A stretch of DNA of 64,000 nucleotides, taken from Luzula sylvatica. Its lineage: Eukaryota; Streptophyta; Magnoliopsida; Poales; Juncaceae. A program made the translations under genes and the position numbers. Below, one piece after another: positions 11,050 to 23,372 of this stretch (position 1 is the first letter of the stretch; every line of letters begins with the position of its first letter). The stretch covers positions 12,815,591-12,879,590 of the forward strand of contig OX326957.1 of NCBI GenBank assembly GCA_946800325.1, given 5' to 3'. The notes below the pieces were generated by a model. The model was given only the letters and a program-made list of their open reading frames with translations, made no database searches and was not told where the DNA came from.

Positions 11050-11465
11050 AATAGCCCCAATTTCAATCGTATGTGCAGTCTAGGGCATGGGAGAAGATAC
11101 GATCTAGGGTTCCAGAGAAAGTGTCCAAAGAGAGTGAAACGTCGAGCCTAATTAGGCCTATGGCGAGGGTGATGATTCCAGTAAGGATTCTCAAGGCTAA
11201 GGAGGACGAAGATTCAACGAGAAGAAGAAACGAAGAGAGAAGTGAAAAATCACGGCAGAAGAAAAAACCGATTCTTTTGAGAGAGTGTTTAGAAAAAACC
11301 GGCCGATTTTCAAAAATATCTCAAGAGCAGTTTTTTTTTTTGCAAAAAAACCCTTAGGCATATATATATTCGACACATTACATAAAATTTTCGTACACAA
11401 CCACATGTCAAGAAGATAAACGGCTTTAAATTCTCTAAGCCTATAACAATTAATTCTATAACCTA

Positions 11466-12092
11466 TTACATAAACTTAAATACACGAAAAAATTCTCGAA
11501 ATGAATTTTCTTCACAATTTTCTTCATAGATATGGCATCGATATACAATGCTTAAGCCTCGGTTTCTTGAAGAATTCAATGGGACAATAATTGTGAAGCG
11601 AGAAAAAATTTCTTGATCAAGTTTTGTGTAGGAAAAGAGAATGAATTGATTAAAACGAGAGAAACGATGAGAGCGAATCTTTCTCTCATTCTCGGGATGC
11701 CAAAACAGAAGAGAAAAATTCCGTATTTCGATAGAGACACGCCACATCGTGTTGAAAGTGCTTGATGAGTGTATATTACTCCATCGAGAAGGCGAGATGC
11801 TTAGGAACTTCTCCCAATAATGCAAATCATGGAAAATACCGGCCGTAGGGAACCGATGTGGTGGCTGAAGAACCAATTGGCCATGAGCAATTCTCGAGAT
11901 CTGTACATCATTGGTAGATACACCATACTGCCGGCAGAAAGCATCCTGAATCGAGTGAATAGGCGGCAATTGATTCCCCTCTTTTCTCGTTAGGATGATT
12001 GATGACTCAAGCTCGGCTTGGAGGTTGGTGGTGGGTCCGTCCATGGCAAGAAAGCAGCCTGGAGATGGAGGGTAAGGGGCAAATTTCTCCAT
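11466..12092 (-). CDS. Unrecognised 208-aa ORF, weakly DUF4283-like
   Basis: ORF of 208 codons starting MEKFAPYPPSPGCFLAMDGP. The frame stays open upstream for about 58 further codons to a stop near 12250, so the true start is uncertain. MDGP at residue 18 is another possible start. A middle part (about residues 45-115: HSIQDAFCRQYGV, then a run of V/L positions and HRFPTAGIFHDLHYWEK) is vaguely like the DUF4283 domain found in plant zinc-knuckle and retroelement-derived proteins. I could not confirm this. The C-terminal third is rich in R, F and N and looks non-coding. It sits in a less AT-rich island (11050-12800). It may be a gene fragment or the 5' part of a decayed LINE-like element. Confidence 0.3.
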   Translation of the reverse strand: MEKFAPYPPSPGCFLAMDGPTTNLQAELESSIILTRKEGNQLPPIHSIQDAFCRQYGVSTNDVQISRIAHGQLVLQPPHRFPTAGIFHDLHYWEKFLSISPSRWSNIHSSSTFNTMWRVSIEIRNFSLLFWHPENERKIRSHRFSRFNQFILFSYTKLDQEIFSRFTIIVPLNSSRNRGLSIVYRCHIYEENCEENSFREFFRVFKFM

Positions 12093-12926
12093 GTCGAAAA
12101 GCCAGCGATTGGCTTGGCGAACTGTACAGCAATTAGAGGGTAAAGTGCAAAATCTGGATCTGGAGAACAGACGGTACAGAGATTGGTTAGCAGAGATCGA
12201 TCTCCTCTCTAATGGAATCAGGCGGGGCCAGAATAGAGTAGGCGATCGTTAACTGGAACCGGTTGTAGATCTAACCGGCCCTTCTTGGTTTCTTGGTTTC
12301 TTTAATGAGTCAAAGCGAAGACCTAATTGTAATTGCCACAATTAAGCAGCAATTGGGCATGAATTGGCTCAGCTTGAAGGAGGCCGGATCTGAACTTCTT
12401 GCTGCGGTGGTGAGAAATTGAGGAAGAGAAGTAAAAAGAAAAACTCGCACGAATGCACTGTCTTTGTAACTGTCACTGTCGAACGAAGGTGGTTAAATCA
12501 CAGGTTCAGTCAGTCGGGATCAGGTGTGCTCCGGCGAACTCAGTGAAGGGCGGATCTCTTGTATGTCGGCTTAGGGTTTCTTAGGGTTTCACCTCACCCT
12601 GGCTTGCGATGCTTCCTTATCTGCTCTCGATGCCTCTTCTATCAAGGGATTCACGCTAGGGGGCTCGCTCGATGGTAGGATCCAGGTAAGAGACCGGTAT
12701 TTGGGGGCGGTGATTGATCGTCGGCAAGGGGTGGGGGCTGTAGGCAGTTATCGCCTCTCCTGAGAGAGAGACGATTCGCAGCTTATGATTAAGGTTCTCA
12801 AGAGCAGTTCAAGTGCAGAATTTGATATAAACTGTCAGATGTATGATCGGATGGTTAAGAAAATGTTGGTCAATGTTGGCCAAATATGAGTGTTGGCCAT
12901 TGAACCTACCTCATATATATATATAT
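12093..12926. other. GC-richer island flank, no gene defined
   Basis: The base composition of 12100-12800 is clearly less AT-rich than the surroundings. It includes 'TTAGGGTTTCTTAGGGTTTC' (12570-12590) and a GGGG-rich stretch near 12700-12740. Together with 11050-11350 this looks like gene-derived sequence, but no spliced ORF could be assembled. Confidence 0.35.
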
Positions 12927-13166
12927 GGGAAGTTCTATCATACATTCTTTTAAAAAAATATTTTGGATATTTAGAAAAGTGTATCATAAATTTTATTTTT
13001 TATGAATATTTATTCTTTCATGAACAATACAAATTTCATATTTAGCCTATTATTTATTGATAAATATATTTGAAAATTTATCTTAAATACTAATTAATTG
13101 ATAATTACTCAAAATACCTTTGAAAATAGGTGTATCATAATAAAAAAAGATGTATGATAAAACTCC
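12927..13166. mobile_element. Small AT-rich MITE family, copy 2 (best ends)
   Basis: Starts GGGAAGTTCTATCATACAT, and its other end, reverse-complemented, reads GGAGTTTTATCATACAT. This gives inverted ends of about 24 bp. It sits inside a run of TA dinucleotides (12913-12926 and 13167-13190), consistent with a TA target duplication as in Tc1/mariner (Stowaway-like) elements, but the TA run hides the exact duplication. Confidence 0.6.
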
Positions 13167-14584
13167 TATATATATATATATATATATATAAAAGTTAATT
13201 GTATGTTAATTAGGATACAGATGACGTGGCGGTGAATTCCGGGGACAGGCTAAACTGATTCTTAAAAGAAATATATTAGTCGTCTTAACCAATCATACTT
13301 TATTTGAATAGAAATATTGTTTATTTTACTTTTTTAACACCTTTACAAATAACCAGAAAATATCTTTGGTTAAAATCATGCATGAATTGTCTTGTTAGAT
13401 CATCCAAATAACATGTCATGCCTAGATTAAACCAATATTATTAAAAAATCTAGACAGTGAATTCACGTCTCTTTTCTCTTCTTCACACAAAAAAGTTGCA
13501 TCTCATGGATAATGTGCCGGCAGAATATAAGTCATATATATCGTTTTATTTTCATCGGGAAATACACACAAAAATCGCATCCCGTTCATAATATCTAGAG
13601 GGAATAGAGTTAATAAAAAGTCGTTTGATTTTGATTGAAAGTGATTACATTTTGTTTCTTCTAAAAAAATAGTTACAATTGACGAACACAAAATTTTGTT
13701 GAGATATCGGAAGAAATCAATAATATAAAAGGGCATCACGGATTCGTTGGAATATTAGTTTCTAATTCCAGACTCTTGCTTTCATTGAGGTGATTATTTT
13801 ATTTATTTCATAAACTTTGTTAATTTAGGTATATCAAAAGTATTGATGAAACATTTCCAATTGGAATTGGAATAAACTTGATTTGTTTGTAACTCATTTT
13901 TAAACAGAGACAAAAATATTGCGGTACTGGGGCATAATGGTTTTATTTTATTAATAGTAGTACTTTTTTTCTTAATCAGGCACAATGGGGATGGTGGACG
14001 TTTTAGAGTGGATTGACAAGTTGGAAACGGTGATGACCAGACATTATGGGGTTTTCTACGAATGTTAGACCAAACTGTGTTCAATGCAAGAACTAATCCA
14101 AAGAAGAATGCAAAAGGGAGGAAATTGAGAAATTCCATGACCAAGAGAGTTGTGAACTAATAAAACAAGAGAAGTATGAATGGCGCAAGGGAAGTGTTAG
14201 TTCTAGAACTGTCTGAATCAAGAACAACTATATTAAAATTTCTAAACTACTCTTTTTAATCATGGAATGACGCAATAAAAATGCTATTTATAGAGATGGA
14301 TTAAGAGAGGATTAAGAATAGATATAGCTTTATTTCTTCTACTCTATTTATCTTCTTCTAATTTGGATGGTATTTTGAATTAAAAATTACCTTTTTCTGA
14401 AGGAAAGTATATTGAATTAGAAATGAATTTTGTTTTATTAACTGTGTGTTTTAATAAATGATTTACATAATGCCTAAACTGGTTATTTATAACCCTAATC
14501 ATAACGATAACAATCTACCTAACTCATTGTATATCTTCTATACACCTGATGCTATGAACCAATATCCTGAACCATACTATGGTG

Positions 14585-14965
14585 TTAAACTATACTAAAA
14601 ACTCTTGATACAGGTAGTACATTGATCTTGCTGCGCAAAAATTCAAACCGGGATGTAGCCAGGCCTTTTGTAAGTCCATCAGCAAGTTGGTCCGTAGAGC
14701 TGACATGCCGCACAATGAGTTGCTTGTTCTAAACTTTTTCCCTGACGAAGTGATAGTCTATTGCAACGTGCTTCGAGCGCGCATGAAATATTGGATTAGC
14801 TGCTAGATATGTTGCCCCCAAATTATCGCACCAGAGAATAGGTGTTGTAGGAGAAACAATGGAAAGTTCTCTGAGTAGATACCGAATCCACACAATTTTG
14901 GTTGAGGCCATCGCCATGGCCTTGTATTTAGCTTCGGTACATGATCGAGAGACCGTAGGCTGTTT
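14585..14965 (-). pseudogene. Copia RNase H/C-terminus fragment, copy 0
   Basis: Minus-strand translation shows the end of a Copia polyprotein: [14 protein letters not shown], then [32 protein letters not shown], a stop, and DGLTKGLATSRF, ending at TAA (14585-14587). In-frame TAG at 14729-14731 and a decayed EAEY motif (read EAKY) show that it is dead. The last ~20 residues (EFLRSKINVLPVSRVFSIV) differ from those of the D1 and D2 copies. The protein would have been the RNA-degrading domain of a reverse transcriptase. Confidence 0.85.
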
Positions 14966-15270
14966 CTCTGAGTATATATATTCAATATTTCAATGAATGT
15001 AAACCTTACAGTTTCGTCCTCATTATTGGCGGTTTAGGGCTATGTTGAGCTGGCGAAGTCGTAGGTGGAGCTTTCTCGGTTAAAAATATACAATTTAATA
15101 ATTTTCAAAAAATACCCCTTTAATTTTTAAGAATTTTAAAAACTTCAAGTACCGCTTAGATTTCCCAAGGAAAATATAATTGGGCGAATTTAGGAGCCGT
15201 CTAAACTTCAAGTACCGCTTAGATTTTGAAGGATAAATTTGTTAATTTGGATTTTAAGAAGGATATATAA

Positions 15271-15500
15271 GAAATTGTTCTTTTTTTAAAAAGATATTTT
15301 GGATATTTAGAAATGTGTATCACAAAATTTATTTGTTATAAATATTTATTGAACAATTCAGATTTTTTTATTTATCTTATCATTCATTGATAAATACACT
15401 TAAAAAATTAGTTTAAATATTCATCAATTGATAATAACTCATAATATTCTTAAAAATATGTGTATCATAAGAAAAAGAATATATATAATTGAACTCTCCT
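15271..15500. mobile_element. Small AT-rich MITE family, copy 3
   Basis: Same family as 8752-8980. Ends 'TATAATTGAACTCTCC' at 15500. Marks the D-to-A boundary in this array. Confidence 0.5.
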
Positions 15501-18283
15501 AAATTATTATTATTATTCTTGTAAATCAAGCTGACCGAACTGTCATGACATCGATCTTCTATCCTTAAAGTTCGACACACATTATGAATTTATCGAGACT
15601 CTAAATTCCATGAATTTATTTCCAAAATTGTTATATAAAGATTCATACTTTTAAAACAAATTGTTTCAGACAATTTTGTAATTGATTATTTAAACTTGTA
15701 TATGGATAAAATAGTCATTTTGCTAGTTTGTTATTATTAAACCAAGATTATTAAAACACTTAAGAGAGAGCATCACGTCTCTTTCCTTTTCTTTGCACAC
15801 CAAAGTTGCATCTCATGCATAATGTGCGTACGCACAATAGAGTTCATATATGCTGTTTGATTTTCATTCATAATACGTAAAGGGAATATATAGTTAATAA
15901 CAAGTCCTTTGATTTTGATTGAAAGTTCACAATCAAATGATTATACTTATCTTTTTTGTAAAAATAGTTACAATTAATGAATATAAACTTCATTGAGATA
16001 TTCAAAAAAAAAAACAATTTAGAGAGGTATCATGGTAATACAAGGTTTCTAATTCCAGATTTTTTGTGTCATCGAGGTAATTATATATTTCATCAAATTT
16101 CTTAATTTAGATAAAATCAGAAGTATTGATGAAAGATTTCAATTATGTCGCTTTTTTTGTTTATAGTCGGATCTCATTCTATTTCTTCTTCTTAATTAGG
16201 TACTCACTAATGACAAGGTCGGCTCAACAAGATAGGCCATTTAAACTAATGCGTGCATCCTTTCAAATTTGAAGGCAATTTATTTAAAATAGTTATAAGC
16301 TTATAAATTATATTGACAATCAAATACAAATTCTAGAGATCTTCCACGGAATAAATATACTGCACTAAAATCAAAAATATTATATTTTATTATATTATAT
16401 TGTATTGTTTTGTGTTTAATTATATTATATTGTTTTATTTTATATGATATTATAATTTGTATTAAATTATATTATATTATATTATATTGTTTTGTATTAT
16501 ATTATATTAATTTATATTATATTGTATTGTATTGTATTTAATTATATTAGATTATATGATATTGTATGATATAAAATTGTATTATATTATTATATTACAT
16601 GGGTACAAAAATACAAGATATGAAATAATACATAACAAAATTACATGGATAAGATGTATAAAATACAATACAGTTGAATCAAACAAACGATTTTGAGTTC
16701 GTATCGTATTTTAAATACATCTCCTCCAAAATCTCTCAAATCAAACATGGACATTGTTTGTTATTGTTAATTGTTTGTTAATTCTGAAATGTCATTTTCA
16801 AATTTAATATATTGTTTTTGCCATAATAAAACTTTTGACAGAATATTTGCACCCTTAAATATTAATTTTAAATTATTTCATGCTTTGGTTTACTTGAATT
16901 CAAGTCATTGGACTTCCAATCTGTTTAATAAAATATGTATTCTCACGTACGTGTAAATTTAAATCTCACTTTATTGTTTTCACTCCTAATCAAACATAAG
17001 ATTTCCTTTCCAGAGAGTAAAATAATGATTCGTAACTTTTATTAAGTAATAGTTTCCACTTTCCCCATTTTTGCAATTTTACCTTGTTTGACTCTTTAGC
17101 AAATTATTTTTCTTCTTGAAATTTTCTCTCAGTACATTTCTAAGAATTGACAAGTCAAACTTAATTAACTAATTGAGTTATTTTCGAGTAGAACTAAAAT
17201 TAAAATGAAATTTTATACTTGCAAAATATGAACTTGCAATAATAATATTTTGTCTATAAAAAAATTACAATATACACATAAAATATTCATATGATTACAT
17301 GATGTCTCTAGCCCACAGACAGAGCTTGTGTGCTAGCAAACATGTATAGTCAGTGACATTTAATTAACATGATTATTAATAAAAAAAACACTCAATTAAC
17401 AGTTACAATTATTTATTCATTCATATATATATTTATTATATATTAGTCAATTGTATGTTAATTAGGATATAGAGGACGTTCTGTAGACAACGTAAACTGA
17501 CTCTTAAAAAAAAATAGTCGTCTTAACCAATCATACTTTATTTAAATAGAAATATTATTTATTTTACTTTTTCTAACACCATTACAAATAACCAGAGAAT
17601 ATATTTTATTAAAATCATGCATGAATTCTCTTGTTAGATCATCCAAATAACATGTCATGCCAAGACTAAACCAAGATTATTGAAAAATCAAGATATCAAT
17701 TTCATGTCTCTTTTCTCTTCTTCACACAAAAGTTACATCTCATGCATAATGTGGGGGCGGAATATAGGTTATATATATCGTTTGATTTTCATGGGAACTT
17801 CACACACAAAATTAACATCATAGATTCATATTCATAATTCATAATATTTCGAGGGAATAGAGTTAATAATAAGTTGTTTGATTTTCATTAGAGTTCAGTA
17901 TCAAATGATTACTTTTCTTTTTTGGAAAAAATAGTTCAAGTTGATGAACATAAATATTTGTTGAGATATTGGAAGAAATCAATAATATAAAACAGTAATA
18001 ATACCAACCCTATTTATTTCCCCATTTTTTTTCTCCAATACTTATGTGGCATGTTTGGGAGTACGATGTCATTAAAGGCTAAAGCAACTTCGTTCAGAAA
18101 ACAATCTTTAGAACAAATCATATTTATTTGATTCTCATCCCATGGTAGAAGAGAGCTACAAAGAGAGACACAGAGCTATAGGGGAAAGAGAGAGCGAACA
18201 AAATCCTGATATTCTCGAGTGAGAGACCGATCTCACCAGAGAAGAGCTCGAACCAGAGAGATGTGAATGGATACATTTTGAAA

Positions 18284-18339
18284 TGGAAAACACATCTTAC
18301 CTGGAGATAAGATGGACTGAGAGAAACAAATCTTGCCAT
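18284..18339 (-). other. Possible first exon, repeated in all A blocks
   Basis: On the minus strand an ATG (18339) opens MARFVSLSPSYLQ followed by a good donor CAG|GTAAGATG. Equivalent MARSVSLGPSYLQ pieces occur in A2 (ATG at 37278) and A3 (ATG at 57055). The purine-rich surroundings resemble a 5' leader. No second exon or family was recognised. Confidence 0.25.
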
Positions 18340-18988
18340 GGGGAGATTCTGACCCAGCTCGAGCGAGATGGATTTTCCAGATTTGTAGGCGCGGGAGCTG
18401 TTGTTCTACATTTTCTCCTTAAATTCTTTTTTTATTTTGATATGTTTTTTTGTGTTACGATATGTTTTTGTTCTTGTTTCTCGAATTGCCTTGCCAGTGA
18501 TTAATTCATAAACATACTCTTTTATGTTTCTATTCCACAAAATAAACAAAACAATTTTATGAATTTTCTTACAAACATACTTTTTTAAAAATTAAAACAA
18601 TCAAAACTTCAATTATAAACGTAAATTATATTGTTACATGAATATTTAGTCCCTGAGATATATCTGACTGGCAAATTGATGTGATGAGTTGATAAATTGA
18701 TAACTATACAAACTTGTTTAGTAGAAAATTGAGCTCAATATGACTATATTCAAAAGTTATTATTACAGTGACTTGACGAAATTGTAACCTCACAAAAGTA
18801 TTTAGCATCAGAATGACATTTTTTCGAATCATCATTATTAAATGCTGAACACATTACTAAACAATCAATTTAAGCCCCAAATCATCGAAACAATCCTAAA
18901 GCAGTTAAACGAAACAATAACCCATCATATAAACCCTAAATCGCTAATTAATCCTTAAACTTCAAATTAAAATTTCAATTACTAAATT

Positions 18989-19333
18989 TGTTAATAAGCC
19001 CAAGCCCATACATATATTTATCAAGTTTAATTAGCCCAAATAATTTTAGGGAAAGATTATTTTAAGGAAAGAAAGTTAGGAAATAATTATGGGGCAGATT
19101 TTAATTATAAGGAAATTAGTTTAGGAAATAGTTTTTAAGGCAATGTTTAATTCCTTGTATCTCAAGTTTATTGAGCCTATAAATAGGGCTTGGATGGTTA
19201 GCAATTAAATGATCAAATATCAATTAGAAAAGAGAGAAAGACTTGTAAGAGACTATTAGAATTATAAGAGAGAGTTTTTTGTTTATTAGAAATTCCTATT
19301 AGAAATCCATATTCGAATTCCGTATTACCAACA
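18989..19333 (+). repeat. Copia 5' LTR
   Basis: 345 bp, TGTTAATAAGCCC to CCAACA. A TATA box, TATAAATAG (19178-19186), stands where a U3 promoter is expected, so the transcript should start about 30 bp downstream. Confidence 0.96.
19178..19186 (+). promoter_or_regulatory. LTR TATA box
   Basis: TATAAATAG in the 5' LTR, identical in the 3' LTR (23556-23564). It is the best candidate for the core promoter of the element. The 3' LTR copy could drive readthrough into flanking DNA. Confidence 0.6.
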
Positions 19334-19336
19334 AAT

Positions 19337-19348
19337 TGGCATCAGAGC
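19337..19348 (+). other. Primer-binding site, initiator-Met tRNA
   Basis: TGGCATCAGAGC lies three bases after the 5' LTR. It matches the usual plant Copia site TGGTATCAGAGC except for one base, so reverse transcription should be primed by initiator-Met tRNA. The gag start codon follows immediately at 19350. Confidence 0.85.
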
Positions 19349-19349
19349 G

Positions 19350-22300
19350 ATGGCGAGTTCTGGGAGTGTTTTTGGCCATATACCGCTACCGCGATTGACG
19401 AAGACGAATTACGAAGTATGGAGTATCCAGATGCGGGCGTTACTCGGTGCGCAAGATGTTTGGGAGATAGTCGAAGCTGGCTACGTGGAACCGGTTGCCG
19501 AAACGGAGCAGACGGTAAACCAATTAAAAGCAATGAAAGAGAAACGAGTGAAGGACAAGACCGCCATGTACCTGTTGTACCAAGCTGTAGACGAGTCGGG
19601 TTTTCAGAAGATTGCCGGCGCGAAAACTTCGAAGGAAGCATGGGACACTTTGGAGAGGGTGTTCAAGGGTGCCGACCGAGTGAAGCAAGTAAGGCTTCAG
19701 ACTTTGCGAGGCGAATTGGAGTCCATGAAGATGAAGGAATCAGAGGGAGTATCCGACTACATCTCGCGTGTACAAGCAGTGGCGAATCAGTTAAAGGGCA
19801 ACGGAGAAGCTCTAACCGACGCAAGAGTTGTTGAGAAGATTCTACGATCTCTGACCGAGAAGTTCGAAAACGTGGTGTGCGCTATTGAAGAGTCGAAAGA
19901 TTTAGATCAAATGACCGTTGATGAATTGGCAGGTTCACTCGAGGCACACGAGCAGCGAAAGAAAAAGAAGGAGAACGAGGCACACCAAGAAGCTCTGCAA
20001 GTCAAGACGACCATAGATGAAGACAAGGCGATGTACGCTGAGAACAATCGAGGAAGAGGACGCGGCCGTGGAGGTCGATTTGGTGGTCGAGGCAGAGGCG
20101 GAAACTATAATTCCGAAGAAAAGAAGCAACCGAATCAGCAAAATTGGCGCGGCCGAGGACGAGGTCGTGGACGAGGAAGCTGGTCGAGTCGAGCAAGTGT
20201 CGAGTGTTACAACTGCGGCAAGCCTGGACACTACGCGAAGGAGTGCTGGTCCGAGAAAAAGGTAAAAGAAAATGCCAACCTAGTAGAGAAGGAGGCAAAT
20301 GATGGTGTTCTCATGATGGCTCACAAAGACACCACATCGGAGAGCGATACGATCTGGTACCTCGACACCGGCGCAAGCAACCACATGTGCGGGCACAAAC
20401 ACCTTTTCTTAGAGATGAAGGAGCTAGACGATGGACACGTGTCATTTGGAGATGCGTCAAAGGTCCAAGTAAAGGGTAAAGGTAAAATTCGATTCTATCA
20501 GAAGGATGGTAAAGAAGGACATATCGAAAATGTCTATTACGTGCCTGAGATGAAGAGCAACATAATCAGCATGGGGCAACTATTGGAGAAAGGATACTCG
20601 GTCTTCATGAAAGATCGAACGATGCAGCTGAAGGACAAGCAAGGTCAATTAGTTGCGCGTGTTGAGATGGCAAAGAATCGAATGTTCAAGCTCAACCTGA
20701 GAAGTGTGCAGAGAATGTGCTTACGAGTCGACATGGAGGATAAAGCTTGGCTCTGGCATTTGCGGTTTGGACACTTGCACTATGGAGGCTTGCGAGAGTT
20801 GGCAAAGCAGGACATGGTGCACGGTCTGCCAGATATGGACTACACGAGCAGATTTTGCGAAGGTTGCGTACTCGGTAAACATGCAAGAGTCCCATTTCAG
20901 AAGAAGGCAAAATATGAAGCAGCAAACCCTCTCGAGCTGGTGCACACCGACATTTGTGGTCCGATCACACCGAAATCGTTCAGTGAGAAAAGGTATTTTA
21001 TTACATTCGTTGATGATTACACTAGGAGGACCTGGGTTTATTTTTTGAAGGAAAAATCCGAGGCATTCGAAGTGTTCAAAAGGTTCAAGGTGCTTGTCGA
21101 GAAGATGACCGGGCGATACATCAAAGCTTTGCGGTCAGATAGAGGCGGTGAGTACACGTCAACCGCATTTACGAGCTTTTGTGAGGAGCAAGGGATTAAG
21201 AGATTCTTGACTGCGCCATACTCGCCTCAGCAAAATGGTGTGGCCGAGAGGAAGAACCGGACCATTCTCGACATGGTTCGATCGATGTTGAAGAGCAAAG
21301 GAGTGCCAAAAGAATTTTGGGCCGAGGCGGTACAGTGTGCGGTGTATGTACAAAATCGATGTCCTCATGCGAAATTAGGCGAGAAAACACCTCAAGAAGC
21401 GTGGAGCGGCATGAAACCGACGGTGTCGCATTTCAAGGTGTTCGGAAGTGTGGCGTATGCACATGTACCAGATCAAAGGAGGACGAAGCTCGATGATAAA
21501 AGCAAGAAGTTCGTGTTCATTGGATATGACGAGAAAACGAAGGCATACAAGTTGTACGACCCGATTGAAAGAAAAGTTGTGGTGAGCCGAGATGTCCATG
21601 TGAATGAGAAGAGCGCATGGGACTGGAATAAGAAGTGTGAGATGGAAAATGAGGAGGCCGAGTCAGAAGTGTCCGAGAAAGAAGAATCCTCAATTGTTGT
21701 ACCGACTAGCCCCGAATTACCTGATGATGAAGACGAGCCGAGACAGACACGCACGAGGAGCTTACGAGAGTTGTATGATGCAACTAGTGAGGTACATCTT
21801 GTTTGTCTTTTGGCAGATGCGGAGAATATTTCCTTTGAAGAAGCCGTGAGAAACAAGAAATGGCAAGCGGCGATGGATGAAGAGATTGGGGCTATCGAGA
21901 AAAACAAGACGTGGGACTTGATCGAGTTACCAAAAGGATGCAGGCCCATAGGAGTCAAGTGGGTGTACAAAAAGAAGATGAATGCTCAAGGCGAGATCGA
22001 AAGGTACAAGGCTCGATTGGTGGCGAAGGGATATCGGCAACAGGCCGGTATTGATTACGACGAGGTTTTCGCTCCTGTTGCGAGAATGGAGACGATCCGA
22101 CTTCTCATATCTCAAGCAGCTCAATTCAAGTGGCCGGTCTATCAGATGGACGTGAAATCAGCATTTCTGAATGGCGTGCTCGAAGAAGAAGTCTATGTCG
22201 AGCAACCACCTGGTTACGTGAAAGCTGGAAAAGAAGGAAAGGTGTTGAAGTTGAGAAAGGTGTTGTACGGGCTCAAACAGGCACCTCGAGCATGGAATAC

Positions 22301-23372
22301 CCGAATCGACACATACTTCAAGAAGACCGGATTTGTACAGTGCCCATACGAGCATGCATTGTACGTGAGGAAGAAGGAAAAAGATGTGTTGTTTGTTGCT
22401 CTCTATGTTGATGATCTGATTTTCATGGGGAGTAATGAAAAGATGGCGAAGGAATTCAATGAAGCGATGACGCGAGAATTCGAGATGACAGATTTGGGTC
22501 TGATGAAATACTTCCTTGGCCTCGAAGTTAAACAAGGCGAGTCAGGAATTTTTGTATCGCAGGAGGCATACGCGAAGGATATCCTGAAGAGGTACAAGAT
22601 GGAGGACAGCAACCCAGTGGCGACCCCGATGGAGCTCGGTGCGAAACTCTCTAAATTTGAGGGAGGAGACAGAGTTGATCCGAGCAAATTTCGAAGTTTG
22701 GTTGGGAGCTTGCGGTACCTTACTTGTACTAGGCCCGACATTGCGTATAGTGTTGGGGTGGTGAGTCGATTCATGGAGGAACCGAGACATTCACACTGGA
22801 AAGCGATAAAAAGGATTCTTCGATACATTCGAGGTACAGAATCACTCGGGCTATATTACTCGAGGACGGACGAATACAAGCTGGTGGGCTACTCGGACAG
22901 TGATTGGTGTGGAGATGTTGACGATCGAAAAAGCACAGCAGGTTATGTGTTTTACATGGGAGATACTGCGTTTACGTGGCTTTCGAAGAAACAGCCAATA
23001 GTGACGCTATCGACGTGCGAGGCGGAATACGTGGCAGCATCGTGGTGTGTGTGCCATGCGACATGGTTAAGGAACTTGTTGCACGAGTTGAAGATGACGC
23101 AACACAATGCGACTGAGATACGAGTCGACAATAAATCCGCAATCGAGCTAGCAAAGAATCCGGTCCATCATGAGAGGAGTAAGCACATTGATGTGCGTTT
23201 TCATTTCATTCGAGAGCAGGTGAAGAAAGGCGATATGCGAATGATTCATGTGGCGAGCCAGGATCAGGTAGCAGACATCTTCACGAAGCCGCTTCCGACA
23301 GCGCTGTTTGAGAACTTGAAGACGATGATTGGAATGAAAAATAGGCTTGAGCTTACGGGAGGAATTTGTTAA
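19350..23372 (+). CDS. Copia gag-pol polyprotein, 1340 aa, intact
   Basis: Single ORF encoding all retrotransposon functions. Residues 1-230 are capsid-like Gag ([13 protein letters not shown]), followed by an RG-rich tract (234-276) and a zinc knuckle C286-x2-C289-x4-H294-x4-C299. The aspartic protease has D339-T-G-A-S. The integrase zinc site is H470, H475, C503 and C506, and its catalytic triad is D534, D597 and E633 (D-x35-E). Reverse transcriptase has D934 in [11 protein letters not shown] and YVDD at 1019-1022. RNase H has D1183, E1224 and D1260. No frameshift or stop is present and all catalytic residues are in place. The stop codon (23370-23372) falls inside the 3' LTR. The GC content is higher than the surroundings, as expected for a young insertion. 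The start at 19350 is the first ATG after the primer site. The exact Copia lineage is not assigned. Confidence 0.97.
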   Translation: MASSGSVFGHIPLPRLTKTNYEVWSIQMRALLGAQDVWEIVEAGYVEPVAETEQTVNQLKAMKEKRVKDKTAMYLLYQAVDESGFQKIAGAKTSKEAWDTLERVFKGADRVKQVRLQTLRGELESMKMKESEGVSDYISRVQAVANQLKGNGEALTDARVVEKILRSLTEKFENVVCAIEESKDLDQMTVDELAGSLEAHEQRKKKKENEAHQEALQVKTTIDEDKAMYAENNRGRGRGRGGRFGGRGRGGNYNSEEKKQPNQQNWRGRGRGRGRGSWSSRASVECYNCGKPGHYAKECWSEKKVKENANLVEKEANDGVLMMAHKDTTSESDTIWYLDTGASNHMCGHKHLFLEMKELDDGHVSFGDASKVQVKGKGKIRFYQKDGKEGHIENVYYVPEMKSNIISMGQLLEKGYSVFMKDRTMQLKDKQGQLVARVEMAKNRMFKLNLRSVQRMCLRVDMEDKAWLWHLRFGHLHYGGLRELAKQDMVHGLPDMDYTSRFCEGCVLGKHARVPFQKKAKYEAANPLELVHTDICGPITPKSFSEKRYFITFVDDYTRRTWVYFLKEKSEAFEVFKRFKVLVEKMTGRYIKALRSDRGGEYTSTAFTSFCEEQGIKRFLTAPYSPQQNGVAERKNRTILDMVRSMLKSKGVPKEFWAEAVQCAVYVQNRCPHAKLGEKTPQEAWSGMKPTVSHFKVFGSVAYAHVPDQRRTKLDDKSKKFVFIGYDEKTKAYKLYDPIERKVVVSRDVHVNEKSAWDWNKKCEMENEEAESEVSEKEESSIVVPTSPELPDDEDEPRQTRTRSLRELYDATSEVHLVCLLADAENISFEEAVRNKKWQAAMDEEIGAIEKNKTWDLIELPKGCRPIGVKWVYKKKMNAQGEIERYKARLVAKGYRQQAGIDYDEVFAPVARMETIRLLISQAAQFKWPVYQMDVKSAFLNGVLEEEVYVEQPPGYVKAGKEGKVLKLRKVLYGLKQAPRAWNTRIDTYFKKTGFVQCPYEHALYVRKKEKDVLFVALYVDDLIFMGSNEKMAKEFNEAMTREFEMTDLGLMKYFLGLEVKQGESGIFVSQEAYAKDILKRYKMEDSNPVATPMELGAKLSKFEGGDRVDPSKFRSLVGSLRYLTCTRPDIAYSVGVVSRFMEEPRHSHWKAIKRILRYIRGTESLGLYYSRTDEYKLVGYSDSDWCGDVDDRKSTAGYVFYMGDTAFTWLSKKQPIVTLSTCEAEYVAASWCVCHATWLRNLLHELKMTQHNATEIRVDNKSAIELAKNPVHHERSKHIDVRFHFIREQVKKGDMRMIHVASQDQVADIFTKPLPTALFENLKTMIGMKNRLELTGGIC
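23351..23366 (+). other. Polypurine tract
   Basis: Purine-rich GGGAGGAA (23357-23364) just before the 3' LTR, within the last codons of pol. It is the expected plus-strand primer. Confidence 0.75.

Larger units (their letters stand above)
13193..15500 (+). repeat. D-block tail, copy 0
   Basis: Matches 30480-32730 (D1) and 48870-51096 (D2). It contains the repeat module with 'CATCTCATG(C/G)ATAATGTG' (near 13500), an intron-like stretch ending 'CTTAATCAGGCACAATGGGG' (13975), then AT-rich Copia LTR-like sequence, the RNase H fragment (14585-14965) and MITE copy 3 (15271-15500). At 14610-14650 it differs completely from D1 and D2. Confidence 0.75.

Noticed and set aside
13503..13739. MMPFYIIDFF ORF repeated at 30755-30949 and 49139-49333
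   Set aside because: It lies in the AT-rich module. The copies differ by indels and the similarity reflects recent duplication, not coding constraint.
13803..14144. 113-aa minus-strand ORF repeated at 31162-31356 and 49545-49739
   Set aside because: It crosses the presumed splice acceptor of the repeat module, has no recognisable domain, and its conservation is explained by block duplication alone.
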